Source: an uncultured Ruminococcus sp.
Lineage (GTDB): Bacteria > Bacillota > Clostridia > Oscillospirales > Ruminococcaceae
Assembly (NCBI GenBank): GCA_900550695.1
Contig: URTF01000010.1
Location: 1-40,809, forward strand
Length of the DNA: 40,809 bases
Direction of reading: 5' to 3'
Shown one piece after another: positions 15,960 through 24,236 of the stretch (position 1 is its first letter; each line of letters starts with the position of its first letter). The notes under the pieces are model-generated. The model saw nothing but the letters and a program-made list of their open reading frames with translations. It was not told where the DNA came from and searched no databases. The translations under genes were made by a program, and so were the position numbers.

Positions 15960-17273
15960 ATGAAGTCTGCAAGAATGATCGTTTGCGAACTGCTTGAAAA
16001 GCTTGAAAAAAGTGCATATTCAAACCTTGCGCTCGACGGAGTTTTGCAGAGTTCCGATGTTTCAGCAAGGGACAAAGCTTTTATTTCACGTCTTTTCTAT
16101 GGTGTTATCGAACGTAAAGCAACGCTTGACTATATAATTTCGCTTTACATCTCTAAGCCGATACAAAAGCTTGATGCTGTCATTCTTGAAACGCTCCGCA
16201 TGGGCATTTACCAGCTTTTGTATATGGATTCCGTTCCCGACAATGCCGCAGTGAACGAGTCGGTCGAGCTTGTAAAGCAGCTTGGGAAAAAGAGTGCAGC
16301 GCCGTTTGTGAATGCTGTGCTTCGCAGCTTTATAAGAGATGATAAAAAATTTGCATTACCAAAGGATAGACTGCAAAAATTCTGCGTTGAATATTCCTGC
16401 TCGGCCGATCTGGCGAAGAAGCTTATAGATCAGTACGGCGAAGATAAGGCTTCGGAATTTTTGAAGCGGTCGCTTGAACCGCATAAGCTTTATCTTCGTG
16501 TAAACAACACCAAAACCGATCGCAATTCTCTCATAGCGGATTTTTCCAAGACTGGAGTTTCGGTAAAAAAATGTCCTCTTCTTGATAACTGCCTTGAAGC
16601 AGAACCTTTCGGCTCGGTCGAGAATAACGAACTTTTCAAAAAAGGTTATTATCACGTTCAGGATCTTTCATCGCAGCTTTGCTGTGCGGCGCTTGAACCG
16701 AAAAAGGGCGAGAAGATTCTTGATATATGCTCCGCTCCGGGTGGAAAGGCGTTCACCATTACAGAGATAACGGGCGATGAATGTGAGCTTTATGCTTGTG
16801 AACTTCACGATAAAAGAGTTAAACTTATAAAAAACGGAGCTGGACGTCTTGGACTGAAAAGTATAAAAGCTTTACAGAATGATGCTAAGGTTTATAACGA
16901 AAGTTTTCCGAAATTTGATAAGATACTTTGTGATGTGCCTTGTTCCGGAACGGGAGTTATACGATCAAAGCCTGAAATAAAATATGCTGACTTGAAAAAG
17001 TTTGAGGGACTGCCTATGATCCAGTATGATATACTGAATACGGCTTCAAAATATCTCAAAGTCGGCGGGGAGCTTGTTTACTCGACCTGCACGGTGCTTA
17101 AAGAAGAAAATGAACTTGTAATTGATAGATTTTTGAAAGAAAACAAGGATTTTGAGGGAGTTTCTTTCCTGACGGATATTGGTACTCCTTTCGGAGGATA
17201 TAAAGCTTCGATAATTGCCGAAAGCTTTGATTGCGAGGGCTTTTTTATAAGCAAAATACGCAGGATAAACTGA
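15960..17273 (+). CDS. rsmB: 16S rRNA (cytosine-967 C5)-methyltransferase
   Basis: RsmB methylates a cytosine of 16S rRNA using S-adenosylmethionine. The 437-residue product has an N-terminal NusB-like domain (about 1-135), the SAM motif CSAPGGK (257-263), the motif IV sequence DVPCSGTG with Cys328, and the motif VI nucleophile STCTV with Cys377. AAAGGAG precedes ATG 15960. Both cysteines of the two-cysteine mechanism are present, so the enzyme should be active. It lies in the conserved fmt-rsmB-rlmN-prpC order. Confidence 0.96.
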   Translation: MKSARMIVCELLEKLEKSAYSNLALDGVLQSSDVSARDKAFISRLFYGVIERKATLDYIISLYISKPIQKLDAVILETLRMGIYQLLYMDSVPDNAAVNESVELVKQLGKKSAAPFVNAVLRSFIRDDKKFALPKDRLQKFCVEYSCSADLAKKLIDQYGEDKASEFLKRSLEPHKLYLRVNNTKTDRNSLIADFSKTGVSVKKCPLLDNCLEAEPFGSVENNELFKKGYYHVQDLSSQLCCAALEPKKGEKILDICSAPGGKAFTITEITGDECELYACELHDKRVKLIKNGAGRLGLKSIKALQNDAKVYNESFPKFDKILCDVPCSGTGVIRSKPEIKYADLKKFEGLPMIQYDILNTASKYLKVGGELVYSTCTVLKEENELVIDRFLKENKDFEGVSFLTDIGTPFGGYKASIIAESFDCEGFFISKIRRIN

Positions 17274-17298
17274 AATATTTACCTATGAGGTGACATTT

Positions 17299-18324
17299 TT
17301 GAAAAAAGATATACTTTCTTATTCGCTCGAAGAACTTGAAGCGGCACTCGCAGAAATAGGCGAAAAAAAATTCCGTGCAAAACAGATATATGAGTGGCTT
17401 CATATACAAAGAGTGTCGGAATTTGACAAGATGAGTAATATTTCATTGTCATTGCGCACAAAACTTGATGAAGAATTTTGTATAAATAGTATAAATATAG
17501 TAAAAAAGCTTGAATCTCATATAGATAATACTGTAAAATATCTATATGAGCTTTCGGACGGCAACCACGTTGAGTGTGTTATGATGGAGTACAAGCACGG
17601 CAACAGCCTTTGTATTTCAACGCAGGTCGGCTGCAAAATGGGCTGTCGTTTCTGCGCTTCGACCATTGCAGGCTTCAAACGAAATCTTCTTCCGTCGGAA
17701 ATGCTTCTGCAGATATACACAGCCGAAAAGGAAAGCGGCAAGCATGTTGACAGCCTTGTGCTTATGGGCATCGGCGAACCGCTCGATAATTTCGACAATG
17801 TTGTAAAGTTTTTGCAGCTTCTTTCTTATGAAACGGGCAAAAATATGAGCCTGCGCCATGTTTCGCTCTCGACTTGTGGACTTGTGAACAGGATATATGA
17901 CCTTGCGAAGTATAAATTCGGACTGACGCTTTCTATCTCTCTCCATGCGGTAACGGATAAAAAGCGCAGCGAGATAATGCCGGTAAACAACCGTTTCTGC
18001 ATCAGTGAGCTTTTGCAGGCATGCCGTGATTACATCGATAAAACCGGCAGAAGGATCAGCTTTGAATATTCCGTTATCCACGGTGTCAATGATTCGCCCG
18101 AAGATGCGGCAGGGCTTATAAAGCTGCTCAAAAATATGAACTGTCACGTTAATCTTATCCCTGTAAATGAGATAAAGGAGCGTGATTTCAAGGCAGACAG
18201 AAAATCACTTGAAAAATTCGAGGAAATGCTCATAAAGGGCGGACTGAATGCAACAACAAGGCGCACTCTCGGCGCTGATATAAACGCCGCCTGCGGACAG
18301 CTCAGGCGTGAATACGAGATCTGA
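17299..18324 (+). CDS. rlmN: Dual-specificity 23S rRNA/tRNA adenine-C2 methyltransferase
   Basis: This radical-SAM enzyme methylates C2 of an adenosine in 23S rRNA and in some tRNAs. The 341-residue product has the iron-sulfur cluster motif CKMGCRFC (Cys112, Cys116, Cys119), the SAM-binding stretch LVLMGIGEPL and the C-terminal catalytic cysteine in AACGQL (Cys332). GTG 17290 is in frame but overlaps the ribosome site GAGGTG (17287-17292). TTG 17299, 6 bases after that site, is the better start. Confidence 0.95.
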   Translation: MKKDILSYSLEELEAALAEIGEKKFRAKQIYEWLHIQRVSEFDKMSNISLSLRTKLDEEFCINSINIVKKLESHIDNTVKYLYELSDGNHVECVMMEYKHGNSLCISTQVGCKMGCRFCASTIAGFKRNLLPSEMLLQIYTAEKESGKHVDSLVLMGIGEPLDNFDNVVKFLQLLSYETGKNMSLRHVSLSTCGLVNRIYDLAKYKFGLTLSISLHAVTDKKRSEIMPVNNRFCISELLQACRDYIDKTGRRISFEYSVIHGVNDSPEDAAGLIKLLKNMNCHVNLIPVNEIKERDFKADRKSLEKFEEMLIKGGLNATTRRTLGADINAACGQLRREYEI

Positions 18325-18352
18325 TACTTATGAAAGGACGGTGAATACTGCG

Positions 18353-19075
18353 ATGTATGTTTTTTCCGATACAAATATTGGCTTGACACGAAAAGAAAAT
18401 CAGGACAGAGTTCGTACAGGGATTCTTGCAGATGACGCAGTGTTTGCTGTTATCTGCGACGGTATGGGCGGAGAAAATGCGGGAAGTGAAGCGAGCGAAC
18501 GTGCTATTCAGGTCATTTATGACCGCATCACGAAGGTCTTCCGCCGTGATTATGACGATAATTCGATAAAAAATCTTCTTATTTCCGCAGTGACTACGGC
18601 AAACGCTGTTGTTTACGATGTTGCGTGGTCGGACGAGAATATGTCGGGTATGGGAACTACCTGCGTTATTGCGCTGAAAGTTGGCAATAAAGTTCACGTT
18701 ATAAATGTCGGTGATTCACGTGCTTACTGCATCGGCGAGAATATAGACCTTATCACCAGGGATCATACTGTTGTTATGCGAATGTATGAAAACGGCGAGA
18801 TCTCTTATGAGGATATGAAGACGCATCCGCAGAAAAACTACATAACCAAGGCTGTAGGAGTTAAGGATATGATCTCACCCGATTATTTTGTTCTTGACGC
18901 AGACGAAAATACTGCGGTGCTTCTGTGTTCTGACGGACTTACGAACAACTGCAGTGAGGAAGATATGTTCAGGGTAGCTTCTTCGGCTTCGCCGGAGGAC
19001 ATTCCGTCAGAGCTTATAAAAATTGCGCTTGAAAACGGCGGCAATGATAATATTTCAGTCGCTGTCATAAAATAA
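18353..19075 (+). CDS. prpC: PPM-type serine/threonine phosphatase (PrpC/Stp)
   Basis: This Mn/Mg-dependent phosphatase reverses phosphorylation by the neighbouring kinase. The 240-residue product carries the PP2C motifs: ENQD (15-18), CDGMGG (35-40), GDSRAY in the middle, CSDGLTN near 186-192 and DNISV near the end. ATG 18353 gives the family N-terminus (MYVFSDTNIGLTRKENQD). AAGGA is 14 bases upstream, which is rather far; GTG 18341 is an alternative adding four residues. It lies directly upstream of the kinase, the universal Firmicute pairing. Confidence 0.95.
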   Translation: MYVFSDTNIGLTRKENQDRVRTGILADDAVFAVICDGMGGENAGSEASERAIQVIYDRITKVFRRDYDDNSIKNLLISAVTTANAVVYDVAWSDENMSGMGTTCVIALKVGNKVHVINVGDSRAYCIGENIDLITRDHTVVMRMYENGEISYEDMKTHPQKNYITKAVGVKDMISPDYFVLDADENTAVLLCSDGLTNNCSEEDMFRVASSASPEDIPSELIKIALENGGNDNISVAVIK

Positions 19076-19128
19076 ATAATGGTTTCTTGATATCATATAA
19101 GGCAGAATATATTACAGGAGTGAAGTTA

Positions 19129-21363
19129 ATGGATAAAAACATAGGCAAGAAGATCGACGGCCGCTATGAGATCACCGAGCTTATCGGCGTTGGCGGCATG
19201 GCTGATGTCTACAAGGCCAATGATCTTCTTGAAAACAGAGTTGTTGCGGTAAAGATCCTCAAAAACGAATTTGCGGACAATGAGGATTTCGTGCGGCGCT
19301 TCCGCAATGAATCCAAGGCAATCGCTGTTTTGTCACACCCTAATATCGTAAAGGTGTTCGATGTAGGCTTCTCCGATAAGCTCCAGTTCATTGTAATGGA
19401 GTATATTGACGGCATCACGCTCAAAGAATTTATGGAACAGCAGGGTGTGCTTAAGTGGAAGGACACTGTTCACTTCATCATTCAGATACTTAAGGCGCTC
19501 CAGCATGCTCACGACAGAGGAATAGTCCACCGTGACATCAAGCCGCAGAACATTATGCTTTTCCCCGATGGACAGATAAAGGTCATGGACTTCGGGATCG
19601 CTCGCTTTGCCCGTGAAGAGGGAAAAACGATCTCCGACAAGGCTATCGGCTCTGTTCATTATATAAGCCCCGAGCAGGCAAGGGGAGATATCACCGATGA
19701 AAAGAGCGATATCTACTCAGTCGGCGTAATGATGTATGAGATGCTTACGGGAGTAAAGCCCTTTGATGCCGATAACCCTGTAACAGTTGCGCTTATGCAC
19801 ATGCAGAATGAACCCAAGATGCCTCGTGAGATCAATGATTCTATCCCCGAGGGACTTGAAGAGATCGTTGTCCGTGCAATGCAGAAAGAGCCTTCAAAGC
19901 GTTATCAGTCCGCCTCCGAGATGATAAAGGATATCGAAGAATTCAAGAAAAATCCGAGCATTGTTTTTGAATATAAATATCTTTCCGAAAAGACACAGTA
20001 TTATAATGCAAATGCTGTTTCAAGAGCGGCAGCTGCTTATGAGGCGGCAGGAAGTGAAAAAGCTCCGAAACCTGCTCATGAAAAAGGCGGCGAACATGCT
20101 GCTCCGAAGACAAAGACCAAGGTCAAAACCAAGTCCAAAAAAGACGATTATGACGAGGACTATGACGATTACGATGATTATGAGGATGATGAAAAGGTAT
20201 CAAAATCATCCTATCTCGTTATCACTCTTACCGCTATCGCCGCAGGTATCCTAATAATAGTTGTAGCTTTCGCTGCGCTTGCAATATTTAAAAATATGGG
20301 CGTCAGTGTAGACGATGAGGTAGGCAAGATGCCGAAGCTTGTCGGTTACAGTTATCAGGAAGTAAAAACTTATTTTGCAAACAGTTTCAAGGACATAACC
20401 GTTGAATCACAGGAATATTCGTCCGAATATCCGGAGGGTGCTATAATTTCGCAGACTCCTGCAGAGGGACGTGATTATCTTGTCGGCAAGGTCGAAGTAA
20501 AGGTAACTGTCAGCAAAGGTCCGAGAATGGTGACGATACCTAACGTTTACGGTGTTGATTCCGCTACCGCACAGAGTATGCTCGCAAGTAACAGCGGATT
20601 TAACGTTATTATCATGAGTGTTTGCGATGACGAAGTTGACAAAGACTATGTTATTATGACCGATCCTCCCCGCAATGAGCAGGCGGAATACGGTTCTACT
20701 GTTTATCTTTATGTAAGCCGCGGTCCGGAAGAACAGGACGTTATTGTTCCCGATGTTGTCGGTCAGGATATCGAAAAGGCGAAGGAACTCCTTAAGGATA
20801 AATTCACCGTTCAGGTAATGACCGCCGATTCAGCAGAACCTGAAAACACTGTTATTGAACAGTCAATACCTGCTGTAAGCGAGGACGGAACTGCCAATGT
20901 TGTTCCGATAAAGTCAACTATCATTCTTACGGTGAGCACAGGCGTTGTTCCCGAAGAAGAGGCTGTTATTACGTTCAAGATACCGAGCAAGATCAACAGC
21001 GGTTCTGTTACGTTCAATTGCTATTACAACGGAAAGATAGTCGGAACGGAACGGATCGACAATATCGCTTATGCAAGTACGGTTTCGATAACGATAAAGG
21101 GCAGTGGTCTTGAAACCATTATTCTTGAGGCTATCAACAATGAAACCAACGAAAATGCAACTATCGGTGAGTATGAGATCAACTTTGACGAAAACACGGT
21201 AACGGAAACAAGCTTTGAAAAGGCTATTCTCCGAGGATTGTTTGAAGAACAGAACGCAGAGAATGAACATGACGCTCCGTCCGATGAAACAACGTCGGGT
21301 GATGATGATTATGTTGATCTTAACGATGAAGATTTCTGGAACTCACTGCTGAACGGATATTGA
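19129..21363 (+). CDS. prkC: PASTA-domain serine/threonine kinase (PrkC/Stk)
   Basis: This transmembrane kinase senses muropeptides or wall precursors through extracellular PASTA domains and phosphorylates cytoplasmic proteins. The 744-residue product has a kinase domain (13-275) with Lys42 (VAVK), HRD 134-136 and DFG 154-156, an acidic Asp/Tyr-rich juxtamembrane linker (about 325-355), one transmembrane helix (about 360-385) and three PASTA repeats (about 400-464, 467-534, 537-605). About 135 extra C-terminal residues follow, a beta-rich stretch then an acidic tail. Start is ATG 19129 behind AGGAG. Catalytic motifs are intact, so it should be active. It is followed within 5 bases by rsgA. 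Confidence 0.96.
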   Translation: MDKNIGKKIDGRYEITELIGVGGMADVYKANDLLENRVVAVKILKNEFADNEDFVRRFRNESKAIAVLSHPNIVKVFDVGFSDKLQFIVMEYIDGITLKEFMEQQGVLKWKDTVHFIIQILKALQHAHDRGIVHRDIKPQNIMLFPDGQIKVMDFGIARFAREEGKTISDKAIGSVHYISPEQARGDITDEKSDIYSVGVMMYEMLTGVKPFDADNPVTVALMHMQNEPKMPREINDSIPEGLEEIVVRAMQKEPSKRYQSASEMIKDIEEFKKNPSIVFEYKYLSEKTQYYNANAVSRAAAAYEAAGSEKAPKPAHEKGGEHAAPKTKTKVKTKSKKDDYDEDYDDYDDYEDDEKVSKSSYLVITLTAIAAGILIIVVAFAALAIFKNMGVSVDDEVGKMPKLVGYSYQEVKTYFANSFKDITVESQEYSSEYPEGAIISQTPAEGRDYLVGKVEVKVTVSKGPRMVTIPNVYGVDSATAQSMLASNSGFNVIIMSVCDDEVDKDYVIMTDPPRNEQAEYGSTVYLYVSRGPEEQDVIVPDVVGQDIEKAKELLKDKFTVQVMTADSAEPENTVIEQSIPAVSEDGTANVVPIKSTIILTVSTGVVPEEEAVITFKIPSKINSGSVTFNCYYNGKIVGTERIDNIAYASTVSITIKGSGLETIILEAINNETNENATIGEYEINFDENTVTETSFEKAILRGLFEEQNAENEHDAPSDETTSGDDDYVDLNDEDFWNSLLNGY

Positions 21364-21367
21364 TATT

Positions 21368-22243
21368 ATGGATCAAACAAAAGGATTGATAATCAAATCT
21401 ATCGGGGGACTTTATTCTGTAAAGTCCCCCTTGGGCGTTATGGAATGTAAGGCAAGGGGAATATTCAGAAAGCAGAATATCTCGCCGTGTGTCGGTGATG
21501 AAGTAGTTGTATCGGACGGAGTTATCTCGGAGATAATGCCGAGAAAAAACGAGCTTATCCGACCGCCGCTTGCAAATCTCGATTATATGATATTTGTGGT
21601 TTCGACCTGTGAGCCATCTCCGAATTTCCTTCTCCTTGACAAGTTTATTGCGATATGCGTTTTCAAGGGGATAAAACCGCTCATTGCCGTTACAAAATCG
21701 GATATAAAGGCTGATGATTCGATAACGGAAATATATAAGGATTCGGGTGCAGAGGTATTTGTGATAGATTATTCAGACGAAAGCAGCTTCAAAGCACTTT
21801 ATGATAAGATAGCCGGAAAGCTTTGCGCCTTTACAGGAAATACAGGCGTTGGAAAATCTACACTTCTCAACCACATTGATTCCGATACCGTTCGTGCGAC
21901 GGGCGAAATAAGCCGGAAGCTCGGCAGGGGCAGACACACAACTCGTCACGTTGAAATGTTTGAGATGAAAAACGGTGCACTCGTTGCCGATACACCGGGA
22001 TTTTCTACATTTGAAACAAATAAATACGACATTATCCTAAAGGATAAGCTTGCAGGCTGTTTTAATGAGTTTGAAGAATACTTTGGCAAGTGCCGCTTTC
22101 CCGATTGTTCGCACACAAAGGAAAAAGGCTGCGCTGTGATCGAGGCCGTGAAAAACGGCGAAATACCGCCATCACGACACGAGAGTTACGTTGCCATGTA
22201 TGAAGAAGCAAAGCAGATAAAGGAATGGGAAATCGGAAAATGA
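21368..22243 (+). CDS. rsgA: Small-ribosomal-subunit biogenesis GTPase
   Basis: RsgA is a circularly permuted GTPase that checks late 30S subunit maturation. The 291-residue product has an N-terminal OB fold, then G4 TKSD (109-112) before G1 GNTGVGKS (157-164) and G3 DTPG (208-211), the permuted order. The zinc site CRFPDCSHTKEKGC follows (Cys242, Cys247, His249, Cys255). Its stop TGA overlaps the thiN ATG by 4 bases. The order prpC-prkC-rsgA is as in Bacillus, but the usual rpe between rsgA and thiN is absent. Confidence 0.97.
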   Translation: MDQTKGLIIKSIGGLYSVKSPLGVMECKARGIFRKQNISPCVGDEVVVSDGVISEIMPRKNELIRPPLANLDYMIFVVSTCEPSPNFLLLDKFIAICVFKGIKPLIAVTKSDIKADDSITEIYKDSGAEVFVIDYSDESSFKALYDKIAGKLCAFTGNTGVGKSTLLNHIDSDTVRATGEISRKLGRGRHTTRHVEMFEMKNGALVADTPGFSTFETNKYDIILKDKLAGCFNEFEEYFGKCRFPDCSHTKEKGCAVIEAVKNGEIPPSRHESYVAMYEEAKQIKEWEIGK

Positions 22244-22866
22244 GCGAATGCTATATTTTCGGCGGAGCAAAAATTGAAAATTACGGTTTCATAAAGATAC
22301 CAAATGATGCTTTCATCATCGCAGCGGACAGCGGTATTTCACATCTGAAAGGCTTTGGAGTTGAACCCAATATTATTATGGGCGATTTTGACAGCTGCGA
22401 ATTTCCGACCGAATACAATTGCGAGATAGTTCGTTTTAAACCCGAAAAAGACGATACCGACCTTATGATAGCTGTAAAAAAAGCTCTTTCGCTCGGATTT
22501 GATAAAATTTTTATTCTCGGAGCAACGGGCGGCAGGTTCGACCATACGATAGCGGCACTCCAAACACTTGAATATATCTATGAACACGGTTATTATGGCG
22601 CACTTTTCGATGAAAACAACGCCGTTTATATCCAAGGCGTTGGAAAAAGCAGATATAAGGCTGACAAAAATTGCTATTTTTCAGTTTTGTCGCTAACAGA
22701 TGAATCTGTGGTTTCTATAAGCGGAACGAAATACGAATTGCAGGATTCGGTCATTGCACGAAGCTTTCCGCTCGGTGTGAGCAATGAATTTGTAAAGGGA
22801 TACGCAGAAATTGAGCTTTCAAAGGGAAAAGTCCTCATAATCTACTCAAAAAAGGAGATTTTGTAA
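22240..22866 (+). CDS. thiN: Thiamine diphosphokinase
   Basis: This enzyme converts thiamine to thiamine diphosphate with ATP. The 208-residue product has the motifs AADSGISHL (about 29-37), IIMGDFDSCE (about 47-56), KPEKDDTDLM (about 67-76) and LGATGGRFDHT (about 93-103), all typical of ThiN. ATG 22240 (ATGA overlap with rsgA) is preferred over ATG 22225, which abuts its AAGGA. Thiamine diphosphate is the cofactor of pyruvate ferredoxin oxidoreductase and transketolase. It lies directly before spoVM, as in Bacillus. Confidence 0.93.
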   Translation: MSECYIFGGAKIENYGFIKIPNDAFIIAADSGISHLKGFGVEPNIIMGDFDSCEFPTEYNCEIVRFKPEKDDTDLMIAVKKALSLGFDKIFILGATGGRFDHTIAALQTLEYIYEHGYYGALFDENNAVYIQGVGKSRYKADKNCYFSVLSLTDESVVSISGTKYELQDSVIARSFPLGVSNEFVKGYAEIELSKGKVLIIYSKKEIL

Positions 22867-22895
22867 CCATTTTTCCGACTGCGGCATAGTATATA

Positions 22896-22911
22896 CCAAA
22901 CTAAAGTTTGG
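22896..22911 (+). promoter_or_regulatory. Small hairpin abutting the spoVM ribosome site
   Basis: CCAAAC (22896-22901), loop TAAA and GTTTGG (22906-22911) can form a 6-bp stem whose last two G residues are the first bases of the GGAGGAG ribosome site. It could modulate translation of spoVM. A poor match to a mother-cell sigma-E -10 (CATAGTAT at 22885-22892) lies just upstream, without a convincing -35. Confidence 0.35.
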
Positions 22912-22921
22912 AGGAGATATT

Positions 22922-23011
22922 ATGAAAGTCGTAGTTATCAAAAGCCCTAAAATGCTCGCAAACATTTTTCGGATAATCTTTCGGATAAAAAAAGACGACA
23001 GCGACAGTTAA
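22922..23011 (+). CDS. spoVM: Stage V sporulation protein M (29 aa)
   Basis: SpoVM is a tiny amphipathic helix that recognises the curved forespore membrane and anchors the SpoIVA coat basement layer. This 29-codon gene encodes a product beginning MKVVVIKSPK, followed by the amphipathic stretch MLANIFRIIFRIKK and an acidic end DDSDS. Bacillus SpoVM is 26 residues with the same plan: MK, short beta-like segment, K-P/K-P-K type proline, then an alternating hydrophobic/basic helix. A near-perfect GGAGG (22910-22914) stands 7 bases before ATG. Position directly after thiN matches Bacillus exactly, and a strong terminator follows the stop by 5 bases. The acidic tail is unusual. It is easily missed by gene callers because of its size. 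Confidence 0.88.
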   Translation: MKVVVIKSPKMLANIFRIIFRIKKDDSDS

Positions 23012-23016
23012 AAATG

Positions 23017-23057
23017 ACCGCCCGAGGAAAATCATTCCTTGGGCGGTTTGTTTTTGT
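23017..23057 (+). terminator. Intrinsic terminator of the yicC-spoVM operon
   Basis: ACCGCCCGAGGAA (23017-23029), loop AATCA, TTCCTTGGGCGGT (23035-23047) pairs over 13 positions with one G-U wobble and is followed by TTGTTTTTGTT. The wobble would be a C/A mismatch on the minus strand, so it serves the rightward operon. Its 3' half overlaps the end of the convergent recombinase gene. Confidence 0.92.
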
Positions 23058-24024
23058 TCTTGATATTTGCAAGGGGAGAAGCGTCCATTGCCTGTTTTAG
23101 TCCCTCGTTTGAGATATGCGTATAAATTTCGGTCGTTGAAATGCTTTTGTGACCGAGTATCTCTTTGAGCATGAGCGGATCGACATTGCCGTGCTGATAC
23201 ATCAGTGTTGCGGCGGTGTGACGGAGCTTATGGGTGGAAAATCCACGGTGGTCAAGGTTACTGTCACGCAGAGCATTGTCAACTATCTGCTCGACACGTC
23301 TGTTGCAGAGCCTTGAACCCTGCTTGCTCAGAAAAAGCGCATTAGGTTCTTTATCGGACTGCTTTCTCGTTGGGAGATAGCTGACTATTGCATCGGCACA
23401 AGCGTCATTTATATGAATGATGCGTTCCTTGTTGCCCTTTCCGAGCAGGCGCATAGAACGCTCGTCAAGATTTACGTCCTGCATATTCAGTCCGACGAGC
23501 TCGCTCAGACGCATTCCGCAGTTTATAAAAAGCGTTACAATACAGTAATCACGCAGGTAAAACGGGTCATCGGTGTTCATATTTTCAAGCAGATTGATGC
23601 TTTCGTCAAGCGTTAAAAATTTCGGGAGATGATCCGGCATTTTCGGATAGTCAACGTCCTTTGCGGGATCGGAATCGATAAGTCCGAGATCACGGTACAT
23701 ACATCTGAAAAACAGCCGTATAGAAGCAAGCTTTCTGTGTCTCGTTTTTGCCGAATTGTTGCGCTCGGCGGCGACATAGTTAAGGTACTGCAGAATGTCA
23801 AGCTTCGTCAGCGACTTTATATATTCTATCGGGATATCGGAAATATCTATATTTTTAAAGGGCGTATCTTTCGGGACAGCACCTTTTTTTACTTTTAAAT
23901 ACCGCAGAAATACCCGCAGATCGATGTAATATGCTTCTATCGTTTTTTCGGATTTCAGCAAAACAACACGCTGATATGTGAAAAAATCGTTGAGAAAGTA
24001 TGGGCATTCATCAGGATTTACCAT
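23032..24024 (-). CDS. Tyrosine recombinase (XerC/XerD-like)
   Basis: This site-specific recombinase family cuts and rejoins DNA through a tyrosine. The 330-residue product has an N-terminal SAM-like core-binding domain (about 8-120) and a catalytic domain with a complete set of residues: Arg172 (CGMRLSEL), Lys196 (GKGNKER), His265 and Arg268 (THKLRH), His292 (LGHKSI) and nucleophile Tyr301. Length and architecture match chromosomal XerC/XerD used to resolve chromosome dimers. No excisionase, att repeats or phage genes surround it, so a mobile integrase is less likely. An AAGGAAG site lies about 13 bases before ATG 24024, a long gap. Which Xer it is cannot be told here. Confidence 0.88.
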   Translation of the reverse strand: MVNPDECPYFLNDFFTYQRVVLLKSEKTIEAYYIDLRVFLRYLKVKKGAVPKDTPFKNIDISDIPIEYIKSLTKLDILQYLNYVAAERNNSAKTRHRKLASIRLFFRCMYRDLGLIDSDPAKDVDYPKMPDHLPKFLTLDESINLLENMNTDDPFYLRDYCIVTLFINCGMRLSELVGLNMQDVNLDERSMRLLGKGNKERIIHINDACADAIVSYLPTRKQSDKEPNALFLSKQGSRLCNRRVEQIVDNALRDSNLDHRGFSTHKLRHTAATLMYQHGNVDPLMLKEILGHKSISTTEIYTHISNEGLKQAMDASPLANIKNKNKPPKE

Positions 24025-24063
24025 AACTTACGGATTCACTTCCTTATAATAACTGTTTACTTT

Positions 24064-24092
24064 ATTTTAATATTAAAAAAATTTTTTGTCAA
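24064..24092 (-). promoter_or_regulatory. Promoter of the tyrosine recombinase
   Basis: On the minus strand, a perfect TTGACA (24087-24092) and TAAAAT (24064-24069) are separated by 17 bases in a very A/T-rich tract. It lies 40 bases before the recombinase start. Confidence 0.7.
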
Positions 24093-24115
24093 GTCGGAAA
24101 TTTTTATTTAAACTA

Positions 24116-24144
24116 TGGTATTTTATAAAAAAATGTGTTATAAT
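24116..24144 (+). promoter_or_regulatory. Probable promoter of the ymfF-ymfH-lgt-folD operon
   Basis: A perfect TATAAT (24139-24144) follows TGTG. The -35 at 17-base spacing is only TGGTAT (24116-24121), which is weak. The leader to the TTG start at 24237 is about 85 bases and contains a 6-bp stem (CGAACT 24176-24181, AGTTCG 24189-24194) with no T tail. Confidence 0.55.
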
Positions 24145-24236
24145 TAAAACAATATTTAATTTTAAGGAAAATGGGCGAACTGCAAAAAAGTTCGTCAAAC
24201 CTGTCTTTTAAATCAATTATAATTGGAGTGATATGT

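Noticed and set aside
22864..22892. A sigma-E promoter for spoVM
   Set aside because: Only 6 of 8 bases match the -10 and no acceptable -35 exists at 13-15 bases; kept as a note only.
23032..24024. Recombinase as evidence of an integrated mobile element
   Set aside because: No att repeats, excisionase, relaxase or phage genes occur on either side, and flanking operons are core genes.
24039..24066. A dif-like stretch (ACTTCCTTATAA...TTTACT) upstream of the Xer recombinase
   Set aside because: Only the left arm resembles Bacillus dif; the central spacing and right arm do not fit, and ACTTCC is simply the reverse of the recombinase ribosome site.
24171..24236. Longer ATG start for YmfF
   Set aside because: Its AAGG is only about 3 bases upstream, and the extra 22 residues are not part of the family; TTG 24237 gives the expected length.
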